This document shows positions 55,006-63,768 of a DNA stretch of 64,000 nt, piece by piece (within the stretch, counting starts at the first letter, position 1; each line of letters begins with the position of its first letter). Under the pieces are notes generated by a model that was not told where the DNA came from, ran no database searches, and was given only the letters and a program-made list of their open reading frames with translations. Location: assembly GCA_021770615.1 (NCBI GenBank), contig JAETQR010000005.1, positions 62,001-126,000 on the forward strand. Reading direction: 5' to 3'. Source of the stretch: Lachnospiraceae bacterium. GTDB lineage: Bacteria > Bacillota_A > Clostridia > Lachnospirales > Lachnospiraceae. A program made the translations under genes and the position numbers.

Positions 55006-56028
55006 TTACGCATTGCTCGCAGCGATAAATTCTTCCAGTTTTTCCAGTGCCTTTCCGCTATCAATACACTCTGCTGCCCGTTTCACACCCTCTTCCATCG
55101 TAATGCCCGGTGTTCCGATATAAATGGCGATTCCGGCATTTAAAAGGATGACGTCACGTTTTGCCCCCCGCTCTTTACCGGAGAGGATATCCCTTGTGAT
55201 ACGTGCATTATCCTCCGGCGTCCCTCCGGTCAGTTCTTCCGCTTTACAGCGTTTTAGTCCAAACTGTTCCGGCGTGATGTCAAAGGACGTCAGCTCCCCT
55301 TCCCTGATCTCACAGCAGTGTGTCGCTCCCGTGAGTGTGATCTCATCAAGACCGTCATTTCCGCAAACTGCCATCCCGCGTTTCACTCCGAGATTACTCA
55401 GTACCTCAGCAAGTTTCTCCACCAGTTCTTTATCATAGACACCTAAAAGCTGCAGCGAGGCATTTGCAGGGTTTGTAAGAGGGCCAAGAATATTAAACAT
55501 TGTTCTCTCTCCCATCTCCTTCCGGACAGGTCCTACATTTTTCATGGAAGAATGATGGGACTGGGCAAATAGAAAACTCATTTTTGTATCGTCAAGAATC
55601 TTCTGTATTTTATCCACATCGACCATAATATTGACGCCAAGGCTTTCCAATACATCCGCTGCTCCGCTCTTACTCGACACACTCCGGTTTCCATGCTTTG
55701 CAACCGGAATACCGGCAGCAGCGATCACAAACGCAGAAGTCGTGGAAATGTTAAATGTTCCGGCTTCGTCACCTCCGGTCCCAACAATCTCTAACACATC
55801 GTAAGACGGGGTAAGCTGTTTCGCCATGTCCCTCATCACCCGGGCGGACGCTGTGATCTCAGTGATCGTCTCCCCTTTCATGCGCAGGGCTGTGAGATAA
55901 GCAGCCATTTGTACCTGTGAGGCCTCGCCCGACATGATTTCTCTCATAACTTCCTTTTCCATCTCATAATCCAGATCTCTTCCATTGATCACTTCGTGTA
56001 ATGCTTCCTGTATCATATCTTTCACCAT
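55006..56028 (-). CDS. trpD: anthranilate phosphoribosyltransferase
   Basis: This 340-residue enzyme adds PRPP to anthranilate. The signatures are EIVGTGGDEAGTFNISTTSAFV, AKHGNRSVSSKSGAADVLE and GPLTNPA. The start may be ATG 56028 or ATG 56016 (MIQEALHEV), the latter with GGTGA better spaced. It is separate from trpG. Confidence 0.96.
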   Translation of the reverse strand: MVKDMIQEALHEVINGRDLDYEMEKEVMREIMSGEASQVQMAAYLTALRMKGETITEITASARVMRDMAKQLTPSYDVLEIVGTGGDEAGTFNISTTSAFVIAAAGIPVAKHGNRSVSSKSGAADVLESLGVNIMVDVDKIQKILDDTKMSFLFAQSHHSSMKNVGPVRKEMGERTMFNILGPLTNPANASLQLLGVYDKELVEKLAEVLSNLGVKRGMAVCGNDGLDEITLTGATHCCEIREGELTSFDITPEQFGLKRCKAEELTGGTPEDNARITRDILSGKERGAKRDVILLNAGIAIYIGTPGITMEEGVKRAAECIDSGKALEKLEEFIAASNA

Positions 56029-56049
56029 TCCTTTCTTAGTCTGACAATG

Positions 56050-56619
56050 CTAACTTATTTCCAAAAAATTTTTCAAGATCACTCTGCCATCCGGTGTGAG
56101 TATGGACTCCGGATGGAACTGAAGCCCGTAAATGGGATGCTTCCTGTGTTTTACTGCCATCACTTCATTGTTGTCATCTACCGAGATCACACTTAATTCC
56201 TCCGGAATTGTATCAATATCTGCGATCAGTGAGTGGTATCTCGCCACATCGATACGCTCCGGCAGTCCTTTAAAAATAGCATCGGAACGATCGATTTTTA
56301 CATTGCTCTTTTTCCCATGCATCAGCTGTCTGGCGTGGCAGATCGTGGCTCCAAACACCTCGCAGATCCCCTGATGCCCAAGGCAGACGCCGAGGATCGG
56401 GAACTTCCCCTTTAACTGTTCTACCACTTCCTCACATACCCCGGCATCTTTCGGATATCCCGGTCCCGGGGAGAGTATGATGTGGGATGGGTTTAACGCC
56501 TCAATTTCCTCTACGGTCATCTCATCATTTCTTATCACCCGGATATCCGGATTTAGTTCCCCGAGCAACTGCACAAGGTTATACGAAAAACTGTCATAAT
56601 TGTCAATCAATAATATCAT
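56050..56619 (-). CDS. trpG: anthranilate synthase glutamine amidotransferase subunit
   Basis: This 189-residue class I amidotransferase supplies ammonia to TrpE. It starts MILLIDNYDSFSYNLVQLLG at 56619 behind GGAGG. The nucleophile is in LGVCLGHQGICEVFG, and the His-Glu pair is in GLQFHPESI. A longer in-frame start at 56640 has no ribosome binding site. Confidence 0.96.
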   Translation of the reverse strand: MILLIDNYDSFSYNLVQLLGELNPDIRVIRNDEMTVEEIEALNPSHIILSPGPGYPKDAGVCEEVVEQLKGKFPILGVCLGHQGICEVFGATICHARQLMHGKKSNVKIDRSDAIFKGLPERIDVARYHSLIADIDTIPEELSVISVDDNNEVMAVKHRKHPIYGLQFHPESILTPDGRVILKNFLEIS

Positions 56620-56656
56620 GTCTTCCCTCCATTCCCGCAAAACAAATCACGTACCT

Positions 56657-58117
56657 TTATATCATGCCGGCATTTTCAATCGCATCGATCACTGCCTTTG
56701 CCTTATTTGCCGACTCCTCATATTCCAGTTCCGGTTTGCTGTCCGCCACAATTCCACCCCCGGCCTGCACATAAACTTTATCATCTTTTTTCACTGCCAT
56801 CCGTATCGCAATACAGGTGTCCAGATTTCCGCTGAAATCAATGTATCCAAGTGCACCGCCATAGATTCCCCTCGGTTCACTCTCCAGCTCATCAATGATC
56901 TCACAGGCCCTTATTTTCGGTGCCCCGGAAAGAGTTCCTGCCGGAAGTACCGACCGGACAGCGTCCAGGGCATCGCAGTCATCCCGGATATCTCCCTCCA
57001 CCTGCGAGCAGATGTGCATGATCTTTGAATACTTATGGATCATCATGTACTCTGTCACCTCAACAGAGGAATATTTTGAAATCCGCCCCAGGTCATTGCG
57101 GCCAAGATCCACGAGCATATTGTGTTCCGATAATTCCTTTTCATCTCCCAGAAGCTCTTCCATCAATGCTTTATCTTCTTTTTCCGTCTTGCCTCTCGGC
57201 CGGGAACCCGCCACCGGAAATGTAGTAAGCCGCCCGTCCTGCAATCTCACAAGTGTCTCCGGCGAAGTACTCATGATCTCCACGTCATCCAGATTCATAT
57301 ATACCATATACGGAGATGGGTTTGTAGTTCTGAGGACACGGTATGGGTTGATCAGGCTTCCTTTATAGTCACTGACAAATCTTCTCGAAATAACTGCCTG
57401 AAAAATATCCCCGTCCCGGATATATTCTTTTGTCTTCTCCACGATTTCCTCATATTCCTGCTTCGATACATTACATCGGAAATCCACTCCGCTATAGGCC
57501 TCTTCCTCCCCGATCTCCGTATGTCCCTGGATCATATGGATGATCGTGGACAGATCGGAAAGCGCGTTTTCGTAATTTTCCCGGATATCACCTTTTGTGG
57601 ACACATTGGCTACAATGACGATCTTCTGCCTGAGCTGGTCATAGGCGATGACTTTGTCAAACAACATAAGGTCATAGTCCTTAAAATCTCCCCGGCTGAT
57701 GTGGAGCTTCGGCTCCGCATGTGCGATCATCGCATAGGCGAAATATCCTACGAATCCACCGGTAAATGGCGGCATATCATCCAGTTTGGGAGATTTGTAT
57801 TCTTTCAGGATATCACGCAGGACCTGAAACGAGTCGTCTGTGTGTATTACCTGTTCACTGCCATCTTTTTCAATCACGACTTCTCTTTCCGAACAGGAGA
57901 CACGCATCACCGGGTCATATCCAAGAAACGAATAGCGCCCCCATTTTTCTCCCCCCTCCACACTTTCCAAGAGATAAAACCGCTTATTTTCAGCAGCGAT
58001 CTTTCTCAACAATGTGATCGGGGTAATGATATCTGCAAAAATTTCTTTTTTCACCGGAACGATATCATATTCGCCGGCATATTTTTTGATTTCTTCTATG
58101 GTCTGGTTTTGTATCAT
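56657..58117 (-). CDS. trpE: anthranilate synthase component I
   Basis: This 486-residue chorismate-using enzyme has TFPVAGSRPRGKTEKED, LVDLGRNDLGRISKYSSVEV, LPAGTLSGAPKIRACEIIDELE and GIYGGALGYIDFSGNLDTCIAIR. The N-terminal feedback site region LLESVEGGEKWGRYSFLG is present. AAGGAGG lies 9 bases before ATG 58117. It is the first gene of trpEGDCFBA, about 400 bases behind the T-box terminator because of a repeat array. Confidence 0.97.
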   Translation of the reverse strand: MIQNQTIEEIKKYAGEYDIVPVKKEIFADIITPITLLRKIAAENKRFYLLESVEGGEKWGRYSFLGYDPVMRVSCSEREVVIEKDGSEQVIHTDDSFQVLRDILKEYKSPKLDDMPPFTGGFVGYFAYAMIAHAEPKLHISRGDFKDYDLMLFDKVIAYDQLRQKIVIVANVSTKGDIRENYENALSDLSTIIHMIQGHTEIGEEEAYSGVDFRCNVSKQEYEEIVEKTKEYIRDGDIFQAVISRRFVSDYKGSLINPYRVLRTTNPSPYMVYMNLDDVEIMSTSPETLVRLQDGRLTTFPVAGSRPRGKTEKEDKALMEELLGDEKELSEHNMLVDLGRNDLGRISKYSSVEVTEYMMIHKYSKIMHICSQVEGDIRDDCDALDAVRSVLPAGTLSGAPKIRACEIIDELESEPRGIYGGALGYIDFSGNLDTCIAIRMAVKKDDKVYVQAGGGIVADSKPELEYEESANKAKAVIDAIENAGMI

Positions 58118-58147
58118 TGAGGCATCCTCCTTATTCTTTGCGTCCGG

Positions 58148-58511
58148 GCCACGCTATTCTTCGCGGCACAATCAGCCGCTCATCATATACGGCATTCGCC
58201 GCATATTCCGGAAATCATACAATTCTTTGCGAGCAAGCTCGGGTTGTTTTCCTCTACCCATGAGCCACGCTATTCTTCGCGGCACAATCAGCCGCTCATC
58301 ATATACGGCATTCGCCGCATATTCCGGAAATCATACAATTCTTTGCGAGCAAGCTCGCACGGATTGTTTTCCTCTGCCTATGAGCCACGCTATTCTTCGC
58401 GGCACAATCAGCCGCTCATCATATACGGCATTCGCCGCATATTCCGGAAATCATACAATTCTTTGCGAGCAAGCTCGCACGGATTGTATGATTTCCGGAA
58501 TGCGTGGCTCA
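58148..58511. repeat. three tandem 116-120 base hairpin repeats in the trp leader
   Basis: Units start at GCCACGCTATTCTTCGCGGC at 58148, 58264 and 58384. The first lacks 4 bases (GCAC); the second is 120 bases. The third ends in an inverted copy: ATTCCGGAAATCATACAAT (58441-58459) pairs with 58483-58501, and TGAGCCACGC (58381-58390) with 58502-58511. Each unit also contains GCGAGC-AA-GCTCGC. On the plus strand the 120-base unit stays open as a 40-codon repeat, but that reading is probably not expressed. Confidence 0.9.
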
Positions 58512-58522
58512 TTGCTGGCATT

Positions 58523-58571
58523 AAAAAAAGCTTTTGTCCTGTTTCCCATTCGGGAAAAGGGACAAAAGCTT
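58523..58571 (-). terminator. T-box-controlled terminator of the trp operon
   Basis: On the minus strand AAGCTTTTGTCC pairs with GGACAAAAGCTT, with an inner CCC/GGG helix, then T7. It directly follows the T-box sequence. Confidence 0.92.
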
Positions 58572-58812
58572 ACATTGCTTCTGCGGTACCACCCAGATTG
58601 GCCATATATATGACCCACTCATCATGCACAACCATGCACTCCTGCAGATAACGGTTCAGGTCTCCGTCAGCGTCTACTCAATACTCGATCCGTATACATA
58701 TCTTTCAAGCTGCCCTCTCAAGTCCATTCACAACGAACATGCTGCTGTATCACACCAACCTACAGCTCTCTGAAAACATGAACTCGTTCCTACTACTCTT
58801 GATCATCGGTTT
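58523..58812 (-). promoter_or_regulatory. tryptophan T-box leader
   Basis: The leader reads the charging state of tRNA-Trp. The T-box TGGGTGGTACCGC is at 58595-58583 (minus). Stem I has an AGTA-type bulge, a distal GGTTGGTG segment and the specifier loop GAATGGACTT, with TGG at 58726-58724, the Trp codon. Uncharged tRNA should pair with the T-box and open the terminator. Confidence 0.93.
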
Positions 58813-58818
58813 GTTAAC

Positions 58819-58846
58819 AGTATATCACTTTTTTTTTAATTGTCAA
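58819..58846 (-). promoter_or_regulatory. promoter of the trp operon
   Basis: On the minus strand TTGACA (58846-58841), a 16-base spacer and TATACT (58824-58819). It lies 18 bases downstream of the esterase gene's stop. Confidence 0.9.
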
Positions 58847-58863
58847 CAAAAAATTTATTGGTC

Positions 58864-61071
58864 TCAATACTGCGGCACGATCTCCGGCATAAAAAACCGC
58901 CCTGCAAATAGCGAATTTACAAGTATATCATAGTCTTCCTTTGTAAGTGACGTCCTCATCTGGCCAAATGTATTACTTTCATCATAATACTCGCTGCTCA
59001 TTCCCGATATACTTTTTGTATTATCCGCATCAAATCTCATGATCTTATTCATACCCGGGATATTATTCCATGTACCCCATTCACTCAACAACTCCCCATT
59101 GGGATTTCCCGTCATAAGAAAATTACCGACGTATTTCTGCATTACGGAAGTAAGATCCTGCCTTCCCGGCTTATTCGTTTCTGACAAAGCATTCGGTGCA
59201 TATGCTGTGTAACTGTTTTTATAGCTTTTGCGCAGAAAATCTTTTCCTGCTCCATGGAACGCCCCTACATATGTGCTATAGAAGCTATCCGTTATGGCTG
59301 CATTTGTCCCCCAGTAAAACCGGTAAGCATACACAGGTGCATGGGCCATATCCTGATTCAGGAGATTTGCCGTTTTTTCGATATAATGTCCCGACTGCAG
59401 CATGCTTCCGTATTTCACTCCGTTTGCCACCAGATTCGACATCTGTGACGAAGGAATGGTATTTGCCGCATCATCCACATTCAAAATCAGATTCCCACTC
59501 CATGCATAGGAGGAAAATTCGCTCGCATCACTCCCCAATATAATAGGAACACGGTTATAATTCCCGGAACGGATCACCGAAAAACCATCCTTCGGAATGA
59601 CTACGCCGTCGTTGAATCCCTGCGGAAAATTCGCTAACCGCAATGACGATGAACGGTACATACCAGCGACCTCTGCCGTCGTAAGGTTCTGGAACAGGTT
59701 GCGTATCACATCATCAGACGCTGCATCCAAAAATTTCTGCGCACTCTTTTTATCGGGATACGTTCCCCGTTTTACAAGAATCGAAGCAAGCTTGTCTTCC
59801 GCAGACTTCTCTCCATCTTCATTCGTACATGTATTGCATCCGCCGCTAAATATGATCGCCTTTTGAAAGAGCCCCTGCATACCCGGCGAGATCATGCAGA
59901 GCAGGGCATTTCTCGCTCCTGCCGAAAACCCGGACAACGTTACATTTCCCGGATCCCCGCCAAAATTTCCAATCTCATCCCGCACCCATGTAAGCGCCGC
60001 CTTGATATCTAAAAGGGCAAAATTTCCACTGTTTTCTTCCGCTGTTCCGGTCCGGAGCGCCGGATGGCTCAAATAACCAAATGCTCCCAGCCTGTGCTCT
60101 ACCGTCACTACGATACAATTTGCCGCAGCAGCAAAATTCCCAAAATTTACGTTTGACGTGCCGGAACCATTGCCCCCGCCATGGATATACACCATGACCG
60201 GAAGATTTTTTCCCGCGTTATTTGGACGGGTGACGTTGACATACAGACAATCTTCTGTCCCTGTATAAGTAGTGCCATCACCATACTGTGCCGCCTGCTG
60301 CTTTGGAGTTGTCACATTAAGTGTACCGCTCCATGGAGTTACCGGCTGTGGCGCTTTCCAACGATTCGCCCCTGCTGTGGAAGCACCATAAGGAATCCCA
60401 TACCACACAAGCGATTTGCTACCCGAAGAAGATTCCCATGTTCCTTTTACTGCCCCCTTCGAAGTCATCACCGTAAATTTGGGTTGAACCTTCACTTTTA
60501 CTTTTTTCTTTGCATGACCATCTTTTGAAGTGATCGTTATAACAGAATTTCCATCTTTCACAGCTGTTATTTTGCCGGTCTTTGACACCGTAGCCACTGC
60601 CGGATCCGAAGAACTATAAAACATTTTTTTATTGGAAGCACTTGAAGGAGATACGGAAGCTTTCAGCTTTGTAGTGTCCCCTGACGACAGTTCTACTTTT
60701 GTAGAATTCGCTTTGATCCGGGAAACTTTTTTCCCGACTGTAACCTTTATCGCAAGCATCTTTTTCTTCTTGCTGTTATATCCGCGAAGATACGTGCTTC
60801 CTTTTTTCAGCCCCTTGATCTTTTTATTCCGGATGACCTTTATGATCTTTTTATTTCCTGATTTCCACGTTAATTTGCTGTATTTACTTTTGTTCGGCGA
60901 GGTAAGGGGGTTATTTTTTATGATTGTTGTAATCGTAACTCTCTTTCCCTTCGTCAGTGTGTAGGCCGGCTTTTCGGCAGCACTTACACCTCTTATATTC
61001 AGATTCAGGATTATGATCCCGAAAAAAAATAAGCTTATTTTAATGATCTGTTTTTTCCATTTGTGACCCAT
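58864..61071 (-). CDS. exported type-B carboxylesterase with N-terminal Ig-like domain
   Basis: This 735-residue protein starts MGHKWKKQIIKISLFFFGIII at 61071 behind GGAGG. The signal peptide ends near residue 31. A basic beta region and a BIG2-type Ig domain (YSSSDPAVATVSKTGKITAVKDGNSVITI) precede a carboxylesterase domain from about residue 205: EDCLYVNVTRP, VMVYIHGGGNG (oxyanion hole), NVTLSGFSAGARNALL (nucleophile Ser; usual GESAGG) and a late AFHGAGKDF His. It likely cleaves an ester outside the cell; the substrate is unknown. Confidence 0.88.
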   Translation of the reverse strand: MGHKWKKQIIKISLFFFGIIILNLNIRGVSAAEKPAYTLTKGKRVTITTIIKNNPLTSPNKSKYSKLTWKSGNKKIIKVIRNKKIKGLKKGSTYLRGYNSKKKKMLAIKVTVGKKVSRIKANSTKVELSSGDTTKLKASVSPSSASNKKMFYSSSDPAVATVSKTGKITAVKDGNSVITITSKDGHAKKKVKVKVQPKFTVMTSKGAVKGTWESSSGSKSLVWYGIPYGASTAGANRWKAPQPVTPWSGTLNVTTPKQQAAQYGDGTTYTGTEDCLYVNVTRPNNAGKNLPVMVYIHGGGNGSGTSNVNFGNFAAAANCIVVTVEHRLGAFGYLSHPALRTGTAEENSGNFALLDIKAALTWVRDEIGNFGGDPGNVTLSGFSAGARNALLCMISPGMQGLFQKAIIFSGGCNTCTNEDGEKSAEDKLASILVKRGTYPDKKSAQKFLDAASDDVIRNLFQNLTTAEVAGMYRSSSLRLANFPQGFNDGVVIPKDGFSVIRSGNYNRVPIILGSDASEFSSYAWSGNLILNVDDAANTIPSSQMSNLVANGVKYGSMLQSGHYIEKTANLLNQDMAHAPVYAYRFYWGTNAAITDSFYSTYVGAFHGAGKDFLRKSYKNSYTAYAPNALSETNKPGRQDLTSVMQKYVGNFLMTGNPNGELLSEWGTWNNIPGMNKIMRFDADNTKSISGMSSEYYDESNTFGQMRTSLTKEDYDILVNSLFAGRFFMPEIVPQY

Positions 61072-61289
61072 ACTTACCTCCATTTGTGCGTAGAACTTTC
61101 TGTATTTCTTACCTTACCAGTCCGATAAGCCAAAAATATGTCAGAAAAAATTTTTATTTAAAAAAGAACGCATAGAATTTCTTCCACACATTCCCATGGT
61201 AATAAAATCAATCCTCAATATTCAGCCTATCCGTAATTATATCGGCTGCAATTCCTTTTCCAGTTTAAGTACCTGTTCAAGAGCAAGTA

Positions 61290-61664
61290 TTACGTTATTT
61301 CCCATAACGCCGTTACCAATTCATCAACCGGATAGTGTTTCAAATTACCTGTTACTAATCGAGCTTTACAAGTTCTAGCTACATCATAGAAAATTCTATC
61401 TTTTTCATCTTTCATTGGAATATCAGATTTGATAACTTCAATCCAGACAGCATTTTGCTTAAACCATGTCAGAAGAAAAGTAATAATATCCTCATCAAAG
61501 CAAAATTTTTCACGATGCAGCACATCCTGATATTCCTGAAATATTTCTTCACTTATCATAACAGTATATTTCCTATCAAATGCATCTGACAACACTTGAA
61601 AAGCCCTGCTATCTCTAGAAAGCAGAGCAGACACAATAATATTTGTATCAATCACTAATCTCAA
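61290..61664 (-). CDS. PIN-domain toxin
   Basis: This 124-residue PIN_3-type ribonuclease is the probable toxin of a type II pair. Acidic residues are in LVIDTNIIVSALL (Asp), SEEIFQEYQDVL (Glu) and DEKDRIFYDVA (Asp), with the C-terminal signature LVTGNLKHYP. The start codon is TTG at 61664, with GAGAGG 5 bases before it and only 2 bases between it and the antitoxin stop, so it should be made at a lower level than the antitoxin. Confidence 0.88.
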   Translation of the reverse strand: MRLVIDTNIIVSALLSRDSRAFQVLSDAFDRKYTVMISEEIFQEYQDVLHREKFCFDEDIITFLLTWFKQNAVWIEVIKSDIPMKDEKDRIFYDVARTCKARLVTGNLKHYPVDELVTALWEIT

Positions 61665-61666
61665 TA

Positions 61667-61867
61667 TTACCTCTCACTCCTATAATTCTGTATTTCCCGG
61701 TCAATTTCTTCCATAGTCATTGGATTCTTATTCACATACTTTTCACGAGCTGCACGCAACACAGTAGACGGTTTATCTGCCAAACGATCAATAAGCATGA
61801 TTACCATCTGAAAATCATCTGAAGATAAAGACTCCAACTTTGCTGTTATATCTGGAGTTAACATCAT
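61667..61867 (-). CDS. antitoxin of the PIN toxin
   Basis: This 66-residue protein reads MMLTPDITAKLESLSSDDFQ, then a helix and a basic/acidic C-terminal tail (NPMTMEEIDREIQNYRSER) suited to wrap a PIN partner. AGGAGG lies before ATG 61867. Promoter TTGTAA-N17-TATACT is upstream. It has no clear DNA-binding fold, so autoregulation is uncertain. Confidence 0.8.
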   Translation of the reverse strand: MMLTPDITAKLESLSSDDFQMVIMLIDRLADKPSTVLRAAREKYVNKNPMTMEEIDREIQNYRSER

Positions 61868-61902
61868 AAAACCACCTCCTGCCAGACTTTTCTTTTTCCT
61901 TA

Positions 61903-61931
61903 GTATACCACACCACTTCTATATTTACAAT
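61903..61931 (-). promoter_or_regulatory. promoter of the PIN toxin-antitoxin pair
   Basis: On the minus strand TTGTAA (61931-61926), a 17-base spacer and TATACT (61908-61903), about 35 bases before the antitoxin ATG. Nothing else was recognised in 61935-62177. Confidence 0.65.
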
Positions 61932-62177
61932 CAGCGAAATGATATGTATTTTATAATGTGACATCCTATTTTCGGCATTTCCCTTTGGTGCAACACCGAC
62001 ACCGATATCGGGGTGTAGGTGGGAAAGTTGCATATGGGAGTTTGTTCAGAAAATGTGAGATTGTAGAACACCACATGTGAATAAAGGCTTGGCGCCGCCC
62101 GGCTATGCTAACAAATCATATTTATTTATACAATAAAATCCCCATGAAAAATCCTTTGTAAACTTTGTTTTATTTTT

Positions 62178-62484
62178 CTACTTGTAGGAAACCGGTATCA
62201 TATATTTGCCATCTACAGCAGTATCAAATAGAATCAATGAAACCTCTTTACCATCCAAAGAATAATTCATTGTTTGAAAAAGAAAGTTATCACTTCCTGT
62301 TTTTTCAGCATTCTTCGTTTAGATTATAGCCCTCAAAATCTTCATAATTTTGTTTTTCCATCTGCGAAGTCGCATTTCTATATTTCATCATTGGAATAAA
62401 CCATTTAACAGAAAGCACTCCTATACATACAATAAAAATAATCAACGCAAAACCAATACTCGTCAACTTAATTCTCTTTTTCAT
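62178..62484 (-). pseudogene. frameshifted small membrane-anchored protein
   Basis: From ATG 62484 a 59-codon frame encodes a membrane anchor (KLTSIGFALIIFIVCIGVLSV) and a polar part ending EDFEGYNLNEEC before TGA at 62307-62305. A neighbouring frame goes on without a stop as AEKTGSDNFLFQTMNYSLDG and further to VSYK, stop TAG at 62180-62178. Joining the two gives a coherent protein of about 100 residues, so a one- or two-base indel near 62308 probably broke it. The family was not recognised. The ribosome binding site is weak. Confidence 0.6.
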
Positions 62485-62741
62485 ACATTACATGTTCCGA
62501 AGTAAAACCTTCATAATTATAACTATTAAATTCTAGCACATTTTCACCCTACTTTTCCACATTTTTCTTATAATCTAAACTTGCTCACAACAAGTAGTAC
62601 TCTTTAAAATTTCATAAGTTTGTATAAAAGGGTGCGTCAAAAAACGCACACCAAAATTTATAACATATAGTCATTCCGGCAACAGGGCACCTTCCTATAA
62701 AGATCAGCGTGTAAAAAAGAGCTCTGTCAAAATTATCTTTT
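62485..62741. other. gap with no recognised gene
   Basis: AT-rich sequence between the broken gene and gpsA. Only a small hairpin (GTGCGT/ACGCAC near 62632-62650) is seen. Confidence 0.5.
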
Positions 62742-63752
62742 TTATTTCCAGCTCATCGACTGGTACTCCACAACCCGTTCTCTGAGGATCAGATCGTTCA
62801 AGGCCTGCTCCGTCGCTTTGTTCTCAAATAAAACCGCATTGATCTGCTCGACGATCGGCATACTCACATGATATTTGTTCGCAAGCGCCATCGCCGCCTT
62901 TGCACAGTTTACTCCCTCGATCGCCTGACGGATCTCCTGTTTTGCTTCCTCGAGCGTCTTCCCTTTCCCGAGAAGGTACCCACAGTTATGATTTCGGCTG
63001 TGGGTACTTGTACACGTCACGATCAGGTCGCCGATCCCGGATAACCCAAAAAATGTCTCCATCTTTCCACCGAGTTCCATCCCGAGACGGCTTATTTCTA
63101 CGATCCCTCTCGTCATAAGCGCTGCCTTCGTATTGTCGCCAAGCCCCATTCCATCAAGTATCCCTGCTGCCAGAGCGATGACATTTTTCAATGCTCCCCC
63201 CAGTTCGATCCCGACGATATCCGGACTCACATATACCCGGAAATTATTTCCCATAAACACATCTTGAATGAACGTTGCTGTCTTCTCGCTCTTGGCTCCA
63301 ACTACAACTGTAGTCGGCATTCCCTTTGACACCTCTTCGGCATGACTCGGGCCGGAAAGCACCGCTACATCTGCTTTTGGCAGCTCGTCCTCCAATATTT
63401 CACACATTGTCATCAATGTATTTTCTTCAATTCCTTTTGCCACATTTACCACGATCTGTCCTTCCTTGATATAAGGCTCTGCCTCATTTGCCGTGGAACG
63501 GATAAATGGAGACGCTGTGGAAAACACAATGATATCCATATCTTCACATGCGGTCTGCAGGTCATCCTCGATCACGATCGACTCCGGAAGCTTCACCCCG
63601 GGAAGGCGGTCTACATGCTCTCTCTTTTCCCTGAGCATATCCGTCTCTGTTTTGATCTTTGACCACACAGTCACTTTATGTCCATTATTTGCACATAAGA
63701 TCGCCAGTGCTGTTCCCCAGCTTCCGGCTCCTAAAAAACTGATCCTTTTCAC
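62742..63752 (-). CDS. gpsA: glycerol-3-phosphate dehydrogenase [NAD(P)+]
   Basis: This 336-residue cytoplasmic enzyme makes sn-glycerol 3-phosphate for phospholipids. The N-terminal Rossmann motif ISFLGAGSWGTALAILCANNGHKV, VAVLSGPSHAEEVSKGMPT, ALKNVIALAAGILDGMGLGDNTKAALMTRGI (catalytic Lys and glycerol site) and GLSGIGDLIVTCTSTHSRN are present. It follows plsY by 16 bases, the usual order. Confidence 0.97.
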   Translation of the reverse strand: MKRISFLGAGSWGTALAILCANNGHKVTVWSKIKTETDMLREKREHVDRLPGVKLPESIVIEDDLQTACEDMDIIVFSTASPFIRSTANEAEPYIKEGQIVVNVAKGIEENTLMTMCEILEDELPKADVAVLSGPSHAEEVSKGMPTTVVVGAKSEKTATFIQDVFMGNNFRVYVSPDIVGIELGGALKNVIALAAGILDGMGLGDNTKAALMTRGIVEISRLGMELGGKMETFFGLSGIGDLIVTCTSTHSRNHNCGYLLGKGKTLEEAKQEIRQAIEGVNCAKAAMALANKYHVSMPIVEQINAVLFENKATEQALNDLILRERVVEYQSMSWK

Positions 63753-63768
63753 TCTCTTTTTCCTCCGT

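Noticed and set aside
58014..58613. Plus-strand reading frame of about 199 codons with 40-residue repeats over the trp leader
   Set aside because: The frame results from the 120-base tandem repeat (divisible by three). It has no ribosome binding site and runs antisense across the T-box and the trpE 5' end.
61815..62033. 72-codon minus-strand frame upstream of the antitoxin
   Set aside because: It overlaps the antitoxin gene and its promoter, has no ribosome binding site and an unlikely protein composition.
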